Below are positions 51,260 through 61,840 of a stretch of DNA of 64,000 nucleotides, one piece after another. Within the stretch, counting starts at the first letter, position 1, and each line of letters opens with the position of its first letter. A program made the position numbers and the translations under genes. The notes under the pieces are model-generated. The model was given only the letters and a program-made list of their open reading frames with translations. It was not told where the DNA came from and ran no database searches. The DNA comes from Perilla frutescens (taxonomy: Eukaryota > Streptophyta > Magnoliopsida > Lamiales > Lamiaceae): contig BRKX01000002.1 in the NCBI GenBank assembly GCA_026008535.1, forward strand, positions 30,371,501-30,435,500. The letters run 5' to 3'.

Positions 51260-51948
51260 TGTCACGGGATGCCACCCTCATCCTATCCCCTCTCCCAGGA
51301 TACGCCGGGACAAGTCCATTCCCTTATCCCGATCCTTGGGATAGGCAACGCCGGGCCCCTTGCTGCCGAGGCCCGTCGGGCTCCCGTGACTGGCGCCTCA
51401 GCACCCCGGGCCACCCGCACTCGCCTGGGCCGCCAGCACTAGCACCAACATACCGTCGGGGCGGACCTCCGCCAAACGCCCCGCCCGAAGCTCCTTAGTT
51501 GCCTAGAGTGCTAGCTTTTTCCCTTGTAGTGTACATATTGTAAGCACGGCCTTGCACGGCCGTTTGTGTCATTTTCTAGCTTAGTAGTATCTAGTGCTGT
51601 CGCTAGCCTTTTTTTCTTTAATCCTATTATAGGGGGTGAGAGCGAACTTTTGTCTGACTGTGAGCGTTGTAAGGAGCGACCCCCTCTCCGACCAACGTGT
51701 GCTGTAATTGCTTCCAAGCTATAATGTACATTCAAATTGCATTAATGAAGATTTCCTTGCAATCAATCGTGTTCATGTGTTGCTTGCTCTGCCGAGACCA
51801 CTAAAAGCACCGGAGGGTGTGAATTGCGTCGTCATCGTGCATCAAGCTTTGCGAGCAAAGCTTTTGTGAGTGAGGCGGACGTAGTCTAGGACGGACTACT
51901 AGCCGCACGGTGCGCCACCAACCCAAGCACTACAAGCGCCCCGTGACA
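51260..51948 (+). repeat. 5' LTR
   Basis: 689 bp, starts TGTCACGGG and ends CCCGTGACA. It differs from the 3' LTR at only three aligned positions: 51398 T/C, 51421 T/C and 51622 T/G (this LTR first). Confidence 0.95.
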
Positions 51949-51950
51949 GG

Positions 51951-51963
51951 TGGTATCAGAGCC
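51951..51963 (+). other. Primer-binding site (initiator Met-tRNA)
   Basis: TGGTATCAGAGCC begins two bases after the 5' LTR and complements the 3' end of plant initiator methionine tRNA, the usual primer of Ty3/gypsy elements. Confidence 0.9.
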
Positions 51964-51997
51964 TCGGCTCCTGATCCACGGACCGAGGCGGGCTACT

Positions 51998-54900
51998 ATG
52001 GAAAACGTGGCTACTGCTTCCAACACGAAGGGTGGCCAAACAGGACCCGAAATGGGGACCCCAACAAAGGCCCCCACCAAGAGTGAAAGAATGAACTCCA
52101 TAGAAAACGAGTGCACCCGATTAGGGTACGTAGTCTCCGAATTGGAGGAAAAGGTTGCAACCCTACGGGAAAAGGTCGAGATCCTTGAAGAGGAGAACCT
52201 AGATCTCCACCATCGGCTGGGCGAGAGTCGAGAGACACGGGCGTCCGACGGAGAGACGCAACGTGCTATTGAAAGGTTGGAAACGCAGGTGGCGTTACTC
52301 CAACAAGCCGTTGTCAACAGAGGGCCGGCGGGCCGAATGGAGAATTTTGGCACTGGAGGGGGAGCGAGAAAACGCATCCCCGAACCACAACTCTACAGCG
52401 GCGTTAGGAACGCGAAGGAAGTCGACAACTTCCTCTTCGACATGGAGCAGTATTTCCTAGCGGCCGAGATAGAGGAGGAATCGGAGCGAATCGCCACGGC
52501 CACTATGTATTTGACTGGAGATGCGAAGCAATGGTGGCGAGGGAAATACCAAGACATACGGGATCGACGGGAGCGGCTCGATACGTGGGACCTCCTTCAA
52601 GCGGCCATCAGAAAACAGTTCTTCCCTGAGAACGTCGGGTATAATGCCCGCAAGGCACTTCGGGAGCTCAAACAAACAGGCACGGTTAATGAGTACACCA
52701 AAGCGTTTGCCTCCATATTGTTGGACCTCCCGAACATGGATGAGGAGAGCAAAGTCTACCAATTCATGGATGGCCTGAAGCCCTGGGCCCGTGCTGAACT
52801 ACAACGCCAACGAGTATCCAACATCCGCGACGCAATGGCAACGGCGGAATGTTTAATGGACTACCATACGGAAACCCGAGAGAAGAAGCCACCAGCGCCC
52901 AGTGGCAACCAACAGAAGGGGAGTGGGGGCAGAACTTTCCGCCCCACCTACAACCGAGGTGGCGGAGAAAAGCCCTCCCATTCCCAAGAGAGTTCCCAAG
53001 GGAGCACCGACAAGAGCCGCCCTCAAGGGGGCAACAAAGCCGCGGGAAGCTCGAGATTCGACGGGTGTTTCTTGTGCAACGGCCCGCACATGCTAAAGGA
53101 TTGTCCGAAGCGACAACTAATTAATGCTCTGTGTGGAGACATGGAGTGGGACAAGCGAGCACCCAAAAAGAAGGAGAAAGAACCGGTGCCAGTCCCGGAA
53201 GAGCCTGAGGAAGACTCCGAGAGTGAAGGAGAGAATCTTGGAGCCTTCTCACATAGGTGCAATGCCCTGTCAAGGACGGGGGCACGAAAGGGTAAGGCGT
53301 TACCCAAAAACACGAAGACCGCCCCCGCAATGGAGGGCGGAGCAGTTGGAGAAGCGTCGGCAAAGTCTACCAAGGAGAAGGGGTTGATGTTTGTCGACGT
53401 GAAGATCAACGGGAAGCCCGTTCGAGCGATGGTGGACACAGGTGCCACACATAACTATCTTGCTAGCACCGAAGTTGAAAGACTTGGGCTAGTCTTGGAG
53501 AAGGGAGTGGGCCGAGTGAAGGCCATCAATTCTGCCGCTCAACCGATTGCCGGAGTTGCAAGGTCTGTGCTGATCAAGCTAGGGCCATACGAAGGGAGGA
53601 CAAATTTGTCCATTGTGACCATGGATGACTTCAAGCTCATTCTTGGATTGGACTTCCTGCGGGACACGAAGACGGCAGTGATGCCCCATGCGGGAGCCCT
53701 CATGATGATGGGTAACAAGCCCTGCGTGGCCCAAACGGTGTCACACAAGACGAGTTCAAAGCCGTTGTCCGCCATGCAGTTTGTGAAGGGGTGCCGGAAG
53801 AATGAGCCATCCTTTCTGTGCACCCTCCGAATAGAAGACATTGAAGAGAAGTCGGGGAAAATCCCCGAGGTCGTGAAGAAAATCCTACAGGAGTTCGAGG
53901 ACACCATGCCTGATGAACTGCCGAAGAAGCTGCCACCGAAGAGGGCAGTCGACCATGAGATTGAGTTGGTGCCGGGCACGAAGCCTCCTGCCCGAGCACC
54001 GTATCGAATGTCATACCCTGAGCTCGAGGAGCTCAGGAAACAACTAAAGGAACTGCTCAAGAGCGGGCTGATCCGGCCTGCAAAGTCCCCGTACGGTGCC
54101 CCTGTGCTGTTCCAGAAGAAGTCAGACGGCACCCTACGGATGTGTTGTGATTATCGCGCCCTGAACAAGCTGACGGTGAAGAACAAATATCCAATACCAT
54201 TAGTGGCAGATTGCTTCGATCGCCTCAGCCGGGCAAAACATTTTTCAAAGATCGATCTTAGATCGGGCTACTGGCAGGTTCGGATCAAGGAAGGAGATGA
54301 GTTCAAGACCACTATCGTGACAAGGTACGGGGCATATGAGTACTTGGTGATGCCATTCGGCTTGACGAACGCCCCCGCCACCTTCAGTACCTTAATGAAC
54401 CAGGTACTCCACGGGTTCCTGGACGAGTTCGTGGTGGTATACCTTGACGATATTGTCATCTACAGTGAATCCCTTGAGGAACATCTGGAGCACCTCCGCA
54501 AGGTATTCACTAGACTGAGAGAGCACGAGCTTTATGCCAAGCCGTCGAAGTGCTCATTTGGCCAAGACAGGATCGAGTTCCTGGGCCACATCATTGAGAG
54601 AGGGCGAATCCGCATGGATCCCAAGAAGATCCAAGCCATCGAAGAGTGGAAGCCGCCAGAAGATGTTCATGGAGTGAGATCATTCCTTGGGCTGGCTAAC
54701 TACTACAGAAGATTCGTGAAGGGGTACTCCGAGATTGCCCGCCCCTTGACGGATCTCACGAAGAAAACCGAGGTGTGGGAGTGGACGCCCCAAGCACAGG
54801 CGGCCTTTGAAAAGTTGAAGAAGGCGATCATGAGTGACCCCGTGCTCGCACTCCCCGACCTCACCAAACCTTTTGTTGTGGAGACGGACGCCTCCGAGTT

Positions 54901-56947
54901 TGCCCTTGGCGGAGTGCTAACTCAGGGAGCGCATCCCGTGGCTTTTGAGAGCCGAAAGTTGAAGGATGTCGAAAGACGTTACCCAGTGCACGAGAAGGAG
55001 TTGTTGGCCGTTGTTCACTGTTTGAGACAATGGCGACACTATTTGCTGGGCTTCCCTTTTGTGGTCAAGACAGATAACACAGCGGTGAGCTACTTCTTGA
55101 CCAAACCGAAGCTAACTGCGAAGCAAGCAAGATGGCAGGAATTGCTTGCAGAGTTTAATTTCTCACTGGAGTACCGGGCCGGCTCCAGCAATCACGTCGC
55201 TGACGCCCTAAGTCGTAGGGCTGATTTGGAAGATCAACCGGTGATGGCGGCTCTCGCCTCCAGCAAAGCGACCACCGACTTGAAGAACCGAATCCGTGAG
55301 CTCACCAAGGAAGACCCTACTGCACAGGGCCTACTCAACCTAGTCGAGCAAAAGAAGACGCGGAACTTTTGGCTCGAAGAGGGATTTCTGAAGACAAAGG
55401 GAAACCGCCTCTACGTCCCGAAAGGCGGGGACCTACGGAGAACTATCATCGCGGAGTGTCATGACACTCTCTGGGCGGGACACCCTGGCGAAGAACGCAC
55501 CGTGGCCCTTGTACAGAGGACGTACTTCTGGCCACAGATGCGAGATGAGATTGAGACGTTCGTCCGCACCTGCATGGTATGTCAACAGGACAAGGCGGAT
55601 CGACACAAGAAAGCAGGATTGCTAGAGCCACTTCCCATACCCTCACGACCATGGGAGAGTGTCTCAATGGACTTCATTACCGGTTTACCCAAAGTTGGAG
55701 ACTTGGATGCGATTGTGGTGGTGGTAGACCGGTTCTCGAAGTACGCCACTTTTGTGCCAGCCCCCAAGACAATCACAGCAGAAGGGACAGCTCAACTCTT
55801 CTTTAAGCACATTGTCAAGTTTTGGGGACTGCCGCGAGATATTGTTAGTGATCGGGACTCCCGTTTCACTGGCAACTTCTGGACCGAGCTGTTCAAATTA
55901 CTCGGGTCCAAGTTGAATATGAGCTCGAGCTTTCATCCACAGTCCGACGGGCAGACGGAGCGCTTCAATTCTATGCTGGAGGAATATCTTCGGCACTTTG
56001 TCAGCGCCAATCAGAAGGACTGGGTGAAGCTCTTGGATGCTGCTCAGCTGTGCTTCAATGCCCAAAAGTGCTCTACCACTAACGGTACGCCTTTTGAGAT
56101 ATGTACCGGGCAGCAACCGCTCCTCCCACACTCGATCGACGCCCCACAAGGTGCCAGGGTTTCGCCGGCGCAGAGTTTCTCTCTGGAATGGAAGCAGAAC
56201 CTCGACCTCGCCCGAAGCTACCTGGAGAAGGCACAGCAGCGCATGAAAAAATATGCAGACCAGAAGCGACGCTTCGTGGAATATCGAGTGGGAGACCGAA
56301 TTATGGTTAAGGTCCCGGATCAACGTCTCTCCAAAGCATCCCGAGGGCGGGACGCCCGGTTGATGCCAAAATATATTGGGCCCTTAACCATCTTGCAGCG
56401 CGTTGGGAAGGTAGCCTACCGAGTAGAGTTGCCCCCATGGTGGCGGATCCACAATGTCATCCACGTCAGTCAACTGAAGCCGTTCCAGGCAGATAAAGTG
56501 GACGCTACGCGCGCCATGCCCGACCGCCCCCAGCTCCGTCTGGCCAATGACACAGGGAAGCGGATCGCGGAAGCCATCCTTTGCCACCGGGACGCCGCAA
56601 AACGCAAGAAGCTCCACAGAGAGTACCTGGTGAAGTGGGTGGGCTGTCCAAAGGAGGAAAGCACGTGGGAGAGAGCGACAACCCTCAAGGCGTTCCAGCC
56701 GCTGATCGACGCGTACCTGCTGACTGTGGCGCCGAGGACGTCGCCAACTCCAGAGGGGGAGAGCTGTCACGGGATGCCACCCTCATCCTATCCCCTCTCC
56801 CAGGATACGCCGGGACAAGTCCATTCCCTTATCCCGATCCTTGGGATAGGCAACGCCGGGCCCCTTGCTGCCGAGGCCCGTCGGGCTCCCGTGACTGGCG
56901 CCCCAGCACCCCGGGCCACCCGCACCCGCCTGGGCCGCCAGCACTAG
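51998..56947 (+). CDS. Retrotransposon Gag-Pol polyprotein with chromodomain
   Basis: One uninterrupted frame of 1,649 aa from the first ATG; the frame is open further upstream only through a GTG in the primer-binding site. Gag: a coiled-coil at about 36-80, a capsid-like region at about 139-235, and a zinc knuckle at 357-369 whose spacing is CX2CX3HX4C. Protease: DTG at 480-482. Reverse transcriptase: YLDD at 815-818. RNase H: TDAS from 963. Integrase: His1155/His1162/Cys1192/Cys1195 zinc site and catalytic Asp1225, Asp1285, Glu1321. Chromodomain at about 1520-1572, with the YLVKWVG and STWE hallmarks. No stop, frameshift or missing catalytic residue was seen. The last ~60 residues are read from the polypurine tract into the 3' LTR. 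Confidence 0.95.
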   Translation: MENVATASNTKGGQTGPEMGTPTKAPTKSERMNSIENECTRLGYVVSELEEKVATLREKVEILEEENLDLHHRLGESRETRASDGETQRAIERLETQVALLQQAVVNRGPAGRMENFGTGGGARKRIPEPQLYSGVRNAKEVDNFLFDMEQYFLAAEIEEESERIATATMYLTGDAKQWWRGKYQDIRDRRERLDTWDLLQAAIRKQFFPENVGYNARKALRELKQTGTVNEYTKAFASILLDLPNMDEESKVYQFMDGLKPWARAELQRQRVSNIRDAMATAECLMDYHTETREKKPPAPSGNQQKGSGGRTFRPTYNRGGGEKPSHSQESSQGSTDKSRPQGGNKAAGSSRFDGCFLCNGPHMLKDCPKRQLINALCGDMEWDKRAPKKKEKEPVPVPEEPEEDSESEGENLGAFSHRCNALSRTGARKGKALPKNTKTAPAMEGGAVGEASAKSTKEKGLMFVDVKINGKPVRAMVDTGATHNYLASTEVERLGLVLEKGVGRVKAINSAAQPIAGVARSVLIKLGPYEGRTNLSIVTMDDFKLILGLDFLRDTKTAVMPHAGALMMMGNKPCVAQTVSHKTSSKPLSAMQFVKGCRKNEPSFLCTLRIEDIEEKSGKIPEVVKKILQEFEDTMPDELPKKLPPKRAVDHEIELVPGTKPPARAPYRMSYPELEELRKQLKELLKSGLIRPAKSPYGAPVLFQKKSDGTLRMCCDYRALNKLTVKNKYPIPLVADCFDRLSRAKHFSKIDLRSGYWQVRIKEGDEFKTTIVTRYGAYEYLVMPFGLTNAPATFSTLMNQVLHGFLDEFVVVYLDDIVIYSESLEEHLEHLRKVFTRLREHELYAKPSKCSFGQDRIEFLGHIIERGRIRMDPKKIQAIEEWKPPEDVHGVRSFLGLANYYRRFVKGYSEIARPLTDLTKKTEVWEWTPQAQAAFEKLKKAIMSDPVLALPDLTKPFVVETDASEFALGGVLTQGAHPVAFESRKLKDVERRYPVHEKELLAVVHCLRQWRHYLLGFPFVVKTDNTAVSYFLTKPKLTAKQARWQELLAEFNFSLEYRAGSSNHVADALSRRADLEDQPVMAALASSKATTDLKNRIRELTKEDPTAQGLLNLVEQKKTRNFWLEEGFLKTKGNRLYVPKGGDLRRTIIAECHDTLWAGHPGEERTVALVQRTYFWPQMRDEIETFVRTCMVCQQDKADRHKKAGLLEPLPIPSRPWESVSMDFITGLPKVGDLDAIVVVVDRFSKYATFVPAPKTITAEGTAQLFFKHIVKFWGLPRDIVSDRDSRFTGNFWTELFKLLGSKLNMSSSFHPQSDGQTERFNSMLEEYLRHFVSANQKDWVKLLDAAQLCFNAQKCSTTNGTPFEICTGQQPLLPHSIDAPQGARVSPAQSFSLEWKQNLDLARSYLEKAQQRMKKYADQKRRFVEYRVGDRIMVKVPDQRLSKASRGRDARLMPKYIGPLTILQRVGKVAYRVELPPWWRIHNVIHVSQLKPFQADKVDATRAMPDRPQLRLANDTGKRIAEAILCHRDAAKRKKLHREYLVKWVGCPKEESTWERATTLKAFQPLIDAYLLTVAPRTSPTPEGESCHGMPPSSYPLSQDTPGQVHSLIPILGIGNAGPLAAEARRAPVTGAPAPRATRTRLGRQH
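56753..56763 (+). other. Polypurine tract
   Basis: GAGGGGGAGAG ends one base before the 3' LTR and would prime plus-strand synthesis. It lies inside the polyprotein reading frame. Confidence 0.85.
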
Positions 56948-57453
56948 CACCAACATACCGTCGGGGCGGACCTCCGCCAAACGCCCCGCCCGAAGCTCCT
57001 TAGTTGCCTAGAGTGCTAGCTTTTTCCCTTGTAGTGTACATATTGTAAGCACGGCCTTGCACGGCCGTTTGTGTCATTTTCTAGCTTAGTAGTATCTAGT
57101 GCTGTCGCTAGCCTTTTTTTCTTTAAGCCTATTATAGGGGGTGAGAGCGAACTTTTGTCTGACTGTGAGCGTTGTAAGGAGCGACCCCCTCTCCGACCAA
57201 CGTGTGCTGTAATTGCTTCCAAGCTATAATGTACATTCAAATTGCATTAATGAAGATTTCCTTGCAATCAATCGTGTTCATGTGTTGCTTGCTCTGCCGA
57301 GACCACTAAAAGCACCGGAGGGTGTGAATTGCGTCGTCATCGTGCATCAAGCTTTGCGAGCAAAGCTTTTGTGAGTGAGGCGGACGTAGTCTAGGACGGA
57401 CTACTAGCCGCACGGTGCGCCACCAACCCAAGCACTACAAGCGCCCCGTGACA
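56765..57453 (+). repeat. 3' LTR
   Basis: 689 bp, 99.6% identical to the 5' LTR by eye. Its first ~180 bp encode the C-terminal end and stop codon of the polyprotein. Confidence 0.95.
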
Positions 57454-58036
57454 CTATGACAGAAGAGGATTGTTATCCTATCAAAATCGCCACCCCGATA
57501 CAGCTCAACATATAAGAAAATAATGCTATGAATCTTCTAATTAAAAGAACTTTAACAAATTAATAACGAAACATTGCTCCTTCAAAATCCTAGAAGAGAA
57601 AACCTAAAATTAAAATTTCAGTTGAAGAACTCAACTTTTTTCAATTTCTTTTTTTTTTCTCATTTAAATTGGATGTTAGAGGTCAATGTCCAACATCTCC
57701 AATTTCTATACATGTTGCGAAAGGAGGGTTTTTAGTTGAAATTCTAATTTGTGGCCTTTTTGTTTTTTAATTGAGCATTTTAATTTTAAGGAGCGATGCT
57801 CCATTATTATTAATATTGAGTTTTTTGTTGGGGTTGTACTTTGTTGAAGTTTTTAAGAATAAAGTTGAACCTAGAATTGAAAATAAACAAGGTTATTACT
57901 TATTAGTATTGTTAAATCTTAATTTTAAGAAACGGGGCTATAAGGATAGATAGATAAATTCAAATAATTTTTTATTTTAATTAATTATTGGAGGCTATGT
58001 TGAAAGCGACTACGGATAGAATCACCCTGATAAAAA

Positions 58037-59200
58037 AAAGTTTGGGCACCATCACACCATCAAATTTTAATACAGATTAGCTGCATCCTTTTCTTCTCGG
58101 GTGGGCCTTCAAAAAGTAAATAGCCTACTTCTAGTTTTGATATATTTTTTTTTAATTTCAAATTGAGTAAAATTTTAATTTTTGTCTACTTTTGTCCTTA
58201 AAATCGTGGGACTAAATTCGAAAATCATAAATTTATGTAATTAAAATTGAATAACTTTTTTGAAAAATGACCAAAAATAATAGTATGAAGACCAAAAGCG
58301 GACTACGCATATTTTGTAAGACGAAAATCAAAATTTACCCATCATCTATATATATATATAAATATATATTAAAAAATACGATTGACCGAAAAAAAATTGA
58401 ATACATGAATGCAATCTCCTGCCTAAAAATATCAAGTCAATAAAGCACTTGCTAATTTCCAGCCGGTTAATTTTAAGTTTTTTTTACTAAAAATGTCAGA
58501 TTGTAATCTGTTTAGGCGGCTGAAAAGTGGCTAGAAAGTTTGTTCAAATTTGTATATAAAAACATTTTAAACATTCATCAATTTGCATCATTTCATGTTA
58601 TCAATCATATGTTGGATTTTCAAAATAGTATTTAATGATATGATTAGTAAATTAGTGATTGTATTAGTATATATATTTGATTTTTGAATGTATGTATTAA
58701 TATTTAAGAGATAATATAATATATTATCATATTATGAAAATCAAATTGAGTGTAAATATTGAAAGGTGTTGTGGATATATATATAACCATAATTCAGCGT
58801 TAGCCAAATCAATACATTTCAATCAATCAATCTGAACGTACCCAAAATTAAATCAAATTAAATATCACAATCCTATTGTATTCATTCATAAATCTTGTCC
58901 ATAAATCAGAAAGGGTCCTTAAGAATATTTTGGTAAGTTTTATTAACTAAAAAGGCATATTTTCAAGAAGTTGGTCAATATTATTTATTTAAGTCATATT
59001 GACAACTTTAAAATGTTTCCCATATATGTATGAGATTTACATTATAACAAAACAGAAAAAACATTAAAACATTCTTTAATTCTATTTGGAGGTGGATTTC
59101 TATCATTTCCTCACACAGGTCTTTAAATTGCAGCTGATTGGGACTCTAAAATCAAAATTTAATTAGCACAAGAAAAAACAACGGAAGAAAAAATCAAAAG
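58037..59200. other. AT-rich intergenic DNA
   Basis: No gene recognised. A short (TA)n run is at about 58346-58360. Includes the upstream region of the small membrane-protein gene, in which I could not place a core promoter. Confidence 0.5.
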
Positions 59201-59275
59201 ATGAGTAAAATCGGAAGAAGTCTCAGTATCTTGGAATTCCTCTTCGTTTCATTAGTTGTTCGATTAATTCCAGGT

Positions 59276-59346
<71 letters not shown>

Positions 59347-59997
59347 TCGATACAAATCGTTAGAAGGCGAATGAACAAAATGAGGATATATATATATATA
59401 TATATATACCTCGATGTGGAAATAAATTAATATTTGTGTGTCAACGTTCAATGTTACATGGTGCTGCAATTTAGTTTCTAATACATTTTCCTCTAGTTGT
59501 TTTTATTCAAACTATGTACAGCAGGTATGTATGGGTACGGTGCGCTATAATTAATTAAGTAGTTCGATCTAATCAATCGGATTAAAACCATGATTTTCAA
59601 ATAACAAAATCGTCCAATTTAATTCTATTAATTTTTTTTTTTGCATTTGTACACAATTTGTAAGAAGAATGGCACAGTGTGCTAGTTGATAAAAGATTAT
59701 GCTTAATCATGTTGTCTTTTAATTGTAGGTATGGCAGACGACGAAGAAGAAGAAGATGACAGCTCGTCCACATTAAATTATAGTAGCGAAGCAAATCATA
59801 ACTTCACCAAAAGTTCGATTATACTCGCGAGCCTGATCGTATGCCTTGTCATCTTAGTGGTGATTTTATGTATTTTGTTGTACAAGCGGTGGCAACGAAA
59901 GAAAAGGGAGGAACAACAAGCTCGCCTTATGAAGTTGTTTGAACCAGATGACCAACTTGAAGAGGAACTATCCGGGAATAATGGACTTACTCACTAG
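59201..59997 (+). CDS. Small type I membrane protein, unrecognised
   Basis: Two exons, 59201-59273 and 59729-59997, give 113 aa. The first exon alone encodes a hydrophobic signal-peptide-like leader (MSKIGRSLSILEFLFVSLVV). The mature part begins with an acidic cluster (DDEEEEDD) and two N-glycosylation sequons, Asn41-Tyr-Ser and Asn49-Phe-Thr. One membrane span follows at about 54-76, then a basic stop-transfer stretch KRWQRKKRE and an acidic cytosolic tail LFEPDDQLEEELSG. Topology should be outside-in. I do not recognise the family and assign no function. The two-exon model explains why the leader is missed if only the second exon is read from its internal Met at 59731. The first splice donor is followed at once by a long CT/CA microsatellite. 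Confidence is moderate because the model rests on splice and topology logic. Confidence 0.6.
59279..59345 (+). repeat. (TC)n(AC)n compound microsatellite
   Basis: About 22 TC units followed by about 12 AC units, starting six bases into the intron of the small membrane-protein gene. Confidence 0.9.
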
Positions 59998-61840
59998 CCC
60001 CATTATATTTATATTCATATTTACATTTATATATGCTTAAACTAATTCATGATGTAATTTTATCAGAGTTCAAAATCAATTGGTACTAAAAATCCCGTCA
60101 CATGGATCGATCGATCGATGATAGTGTTGAGAATATTATAGTCCAAAAATAATAATATTCAAAATGGGGACCATAAATTGCTTTTCATTCCGTAAGGGGA
60201 AAAATATAACACATATGGAAGTTGGAAAAATATAACACATATGGAAGTTGGAAAAATATTTCTCTTTTTTCGTTTCCACCCTTATCAGTTCACCACTTAT
60301 AAAACTTTGGAAATTGAGAATTGCATAAATTTCGCACCCGTTTATATTAAACTCGACTAATCATTCAACAAGTTAAACATAAAGGAAAATATATATACAT
60401 TACAAATAAAAATTAAACCATTCATTTTGTGTGCAAAATCCAGTACTCCTCAGTCCTTCTATCCCACAAATGTAGTCATCTTCCCCATTTCACACATTAA
60501 GAAAATATATTTAATGCTATTACAAAATAAAATTACATAAAAGTTTCCTACTATATATACCCTTATTTATGCATTCAAAATCAAAGGATGGTTAATTTCA
60601 AAGAATATTAAATAGGAATATGAGACTATAATTATGGAATGGACTATAAGTATGGAACAGAGTTAATATAATAATATAAACACTAATCTAAACATGCATG
60701 CACGATCCAAGTGCTCCGATACATACACTAGCCATATGGCGTAAATATATATATATATGGTTTATTACCATAGGATTCATGTCTAATTAAAAATATACAA
60801 ATTCAATATATACACGAAACCTGAGTAGCATATACTTATATATAGTGTTTGAAAATAACCTCTATTGGTCCCGGGTAAAATTCCCTTGCTATATTTGTGT
60901 AAAGTGTAAATGTTTAACCATGATTCTACTTTATCACTCTCACTTACCAGTTCAAAAACAAAATAAAACACAGTATGTCTCGATCATATTTCTCATAAAA
61001 TGAGTGAATGGGCCAAAATAACAAACATAAATTGAAATCTAGTTGTTGGAATTAATTAGTGAAGTTATAGTTTACCTAAGTTAACATTCTTGAATCTCCA
61101 TACTAAGATTTGGTCATAAATATATTGTTTGGACCATTTTTCTTTCTACGATTATGTTGGCCTGTTCTTGGAAAAACACTCAAAAACATAGTGTTTCAAA
61201 ATTAAGATTTAAAGCTCTACTCGAGCTCAATAACTGAAAAATAATAATCAAACAACAAGATTGACTCGTGTTCGGTTGAATTAGCTCAACTCATATGATA
61301 GTTTCTCGATATCATTAATTTTAAATTAACTTAAATTAAATGATTATATATTCTATCAACTCGATTCAACTCATTTACCAATTTTTACTTTATTTTAAAT
61401 TTTGAGGGAAAATTGAGTATCCAATTGACTACCCTTGAATTAAGTAATTAATATATTGAGGCAACGTAACACTGCACATATTTACATTTGGTGAGAATCC
61501 TATTAATAATGTTACAATTAAGTTGAGCATCATGTGATGTCATTTTATGCAGCAAAACCCTAATATTTGAGCAGGGCGCCCATGAAAAAGTGTCGGTTTT
61601 TGTGTACATGTAAAGTAAAGGGCATTATGGTCCAGTAACAAAAAGAGAAGTATAGAGCATTGCAGGTTTTGGTGAGAATTCTCAAAGCACTCTTACTAAT
61701 GATCAACCAGACCCAGCATCACGTATGCCTTAATTCTGGAAAAGAAAAATGTCATTTTCTTTGCCAGCTCTTTCTCTCTCTCTCTCTCTCTGCAAATTAA
61801 AGCTAGCAAGCTACGTACGTAAAAGCTGGAAATTAAGACA
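59998..61840. other. Intergenic DNA before the MADS-box gene
   Basis: AT-rich, no gene. A short direct repeat of ACACATATGGAAGTTGGAAA lies at about 60210-60255. A degraded piece of the GAGCTCGA family may lie at about 61213-61380. A CT run at 61769-61791 starts the presumed promoter/leader of the MADS gene. Confidence 0.45.

Larger units (their letters stand above)
51260..57453 (+). mobile_element. Intact Ty3/gypsy chromovirus LTR retrotransposon
   Basis: A complete 6,194 bp element with 689 bp LTRs, TG...CA ends, TGTCACGGG terminal inverted repeats and the duplication CTATG at 51255-51259 and 57454-57458. Primer-binding site, polypurine tract and a single open polyprotein frame with gag, protease, reverse transcriptase, RNase H, integrase and chromodomain are all present. 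The element is far more GC-rich than the flanks. A size near 6.2 kb, a single ORF and a chromodomain suggest the Galadriel lineage of chromoviruses, but CRM, Reina or Tekay cannot be excluded without a tree. Confidence 0.95.
50790..58027. mobile_element. Older TIR element split by the Ty3/gypsy insertion
   Basis: The left end reads GGGTAATTCTATACATAGCC. On the right, the reverse complement of the end gives GGGTGATTCTATCC and, further in, CATAGCC. Flanks TAATAAAAA (50781-50789) and TGATAAAAA (58028-58036) look like a 9 bp duplication with one change. Removing the retrotransposon and one copy of its duplication leaves about 1.04 kb of AT-rich, non-coding sequence. The reconstruction rests on short, diverged ends and is tentative. 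Confidence 0.4.

Noticed and set aside
51251..51498. ORFs inside the 5' LTR
   Set aside because: They are the LTR copy of the polyprotein's C-terminal end and its shadow frame, not separate genes.
51886..54132. Long minus-strand ORFs over gag and protease (up to 197 aa)
   Set aside because: Shadow frames favoured by the high GC of the element; no domain content, and the plus frame is clearly coding.
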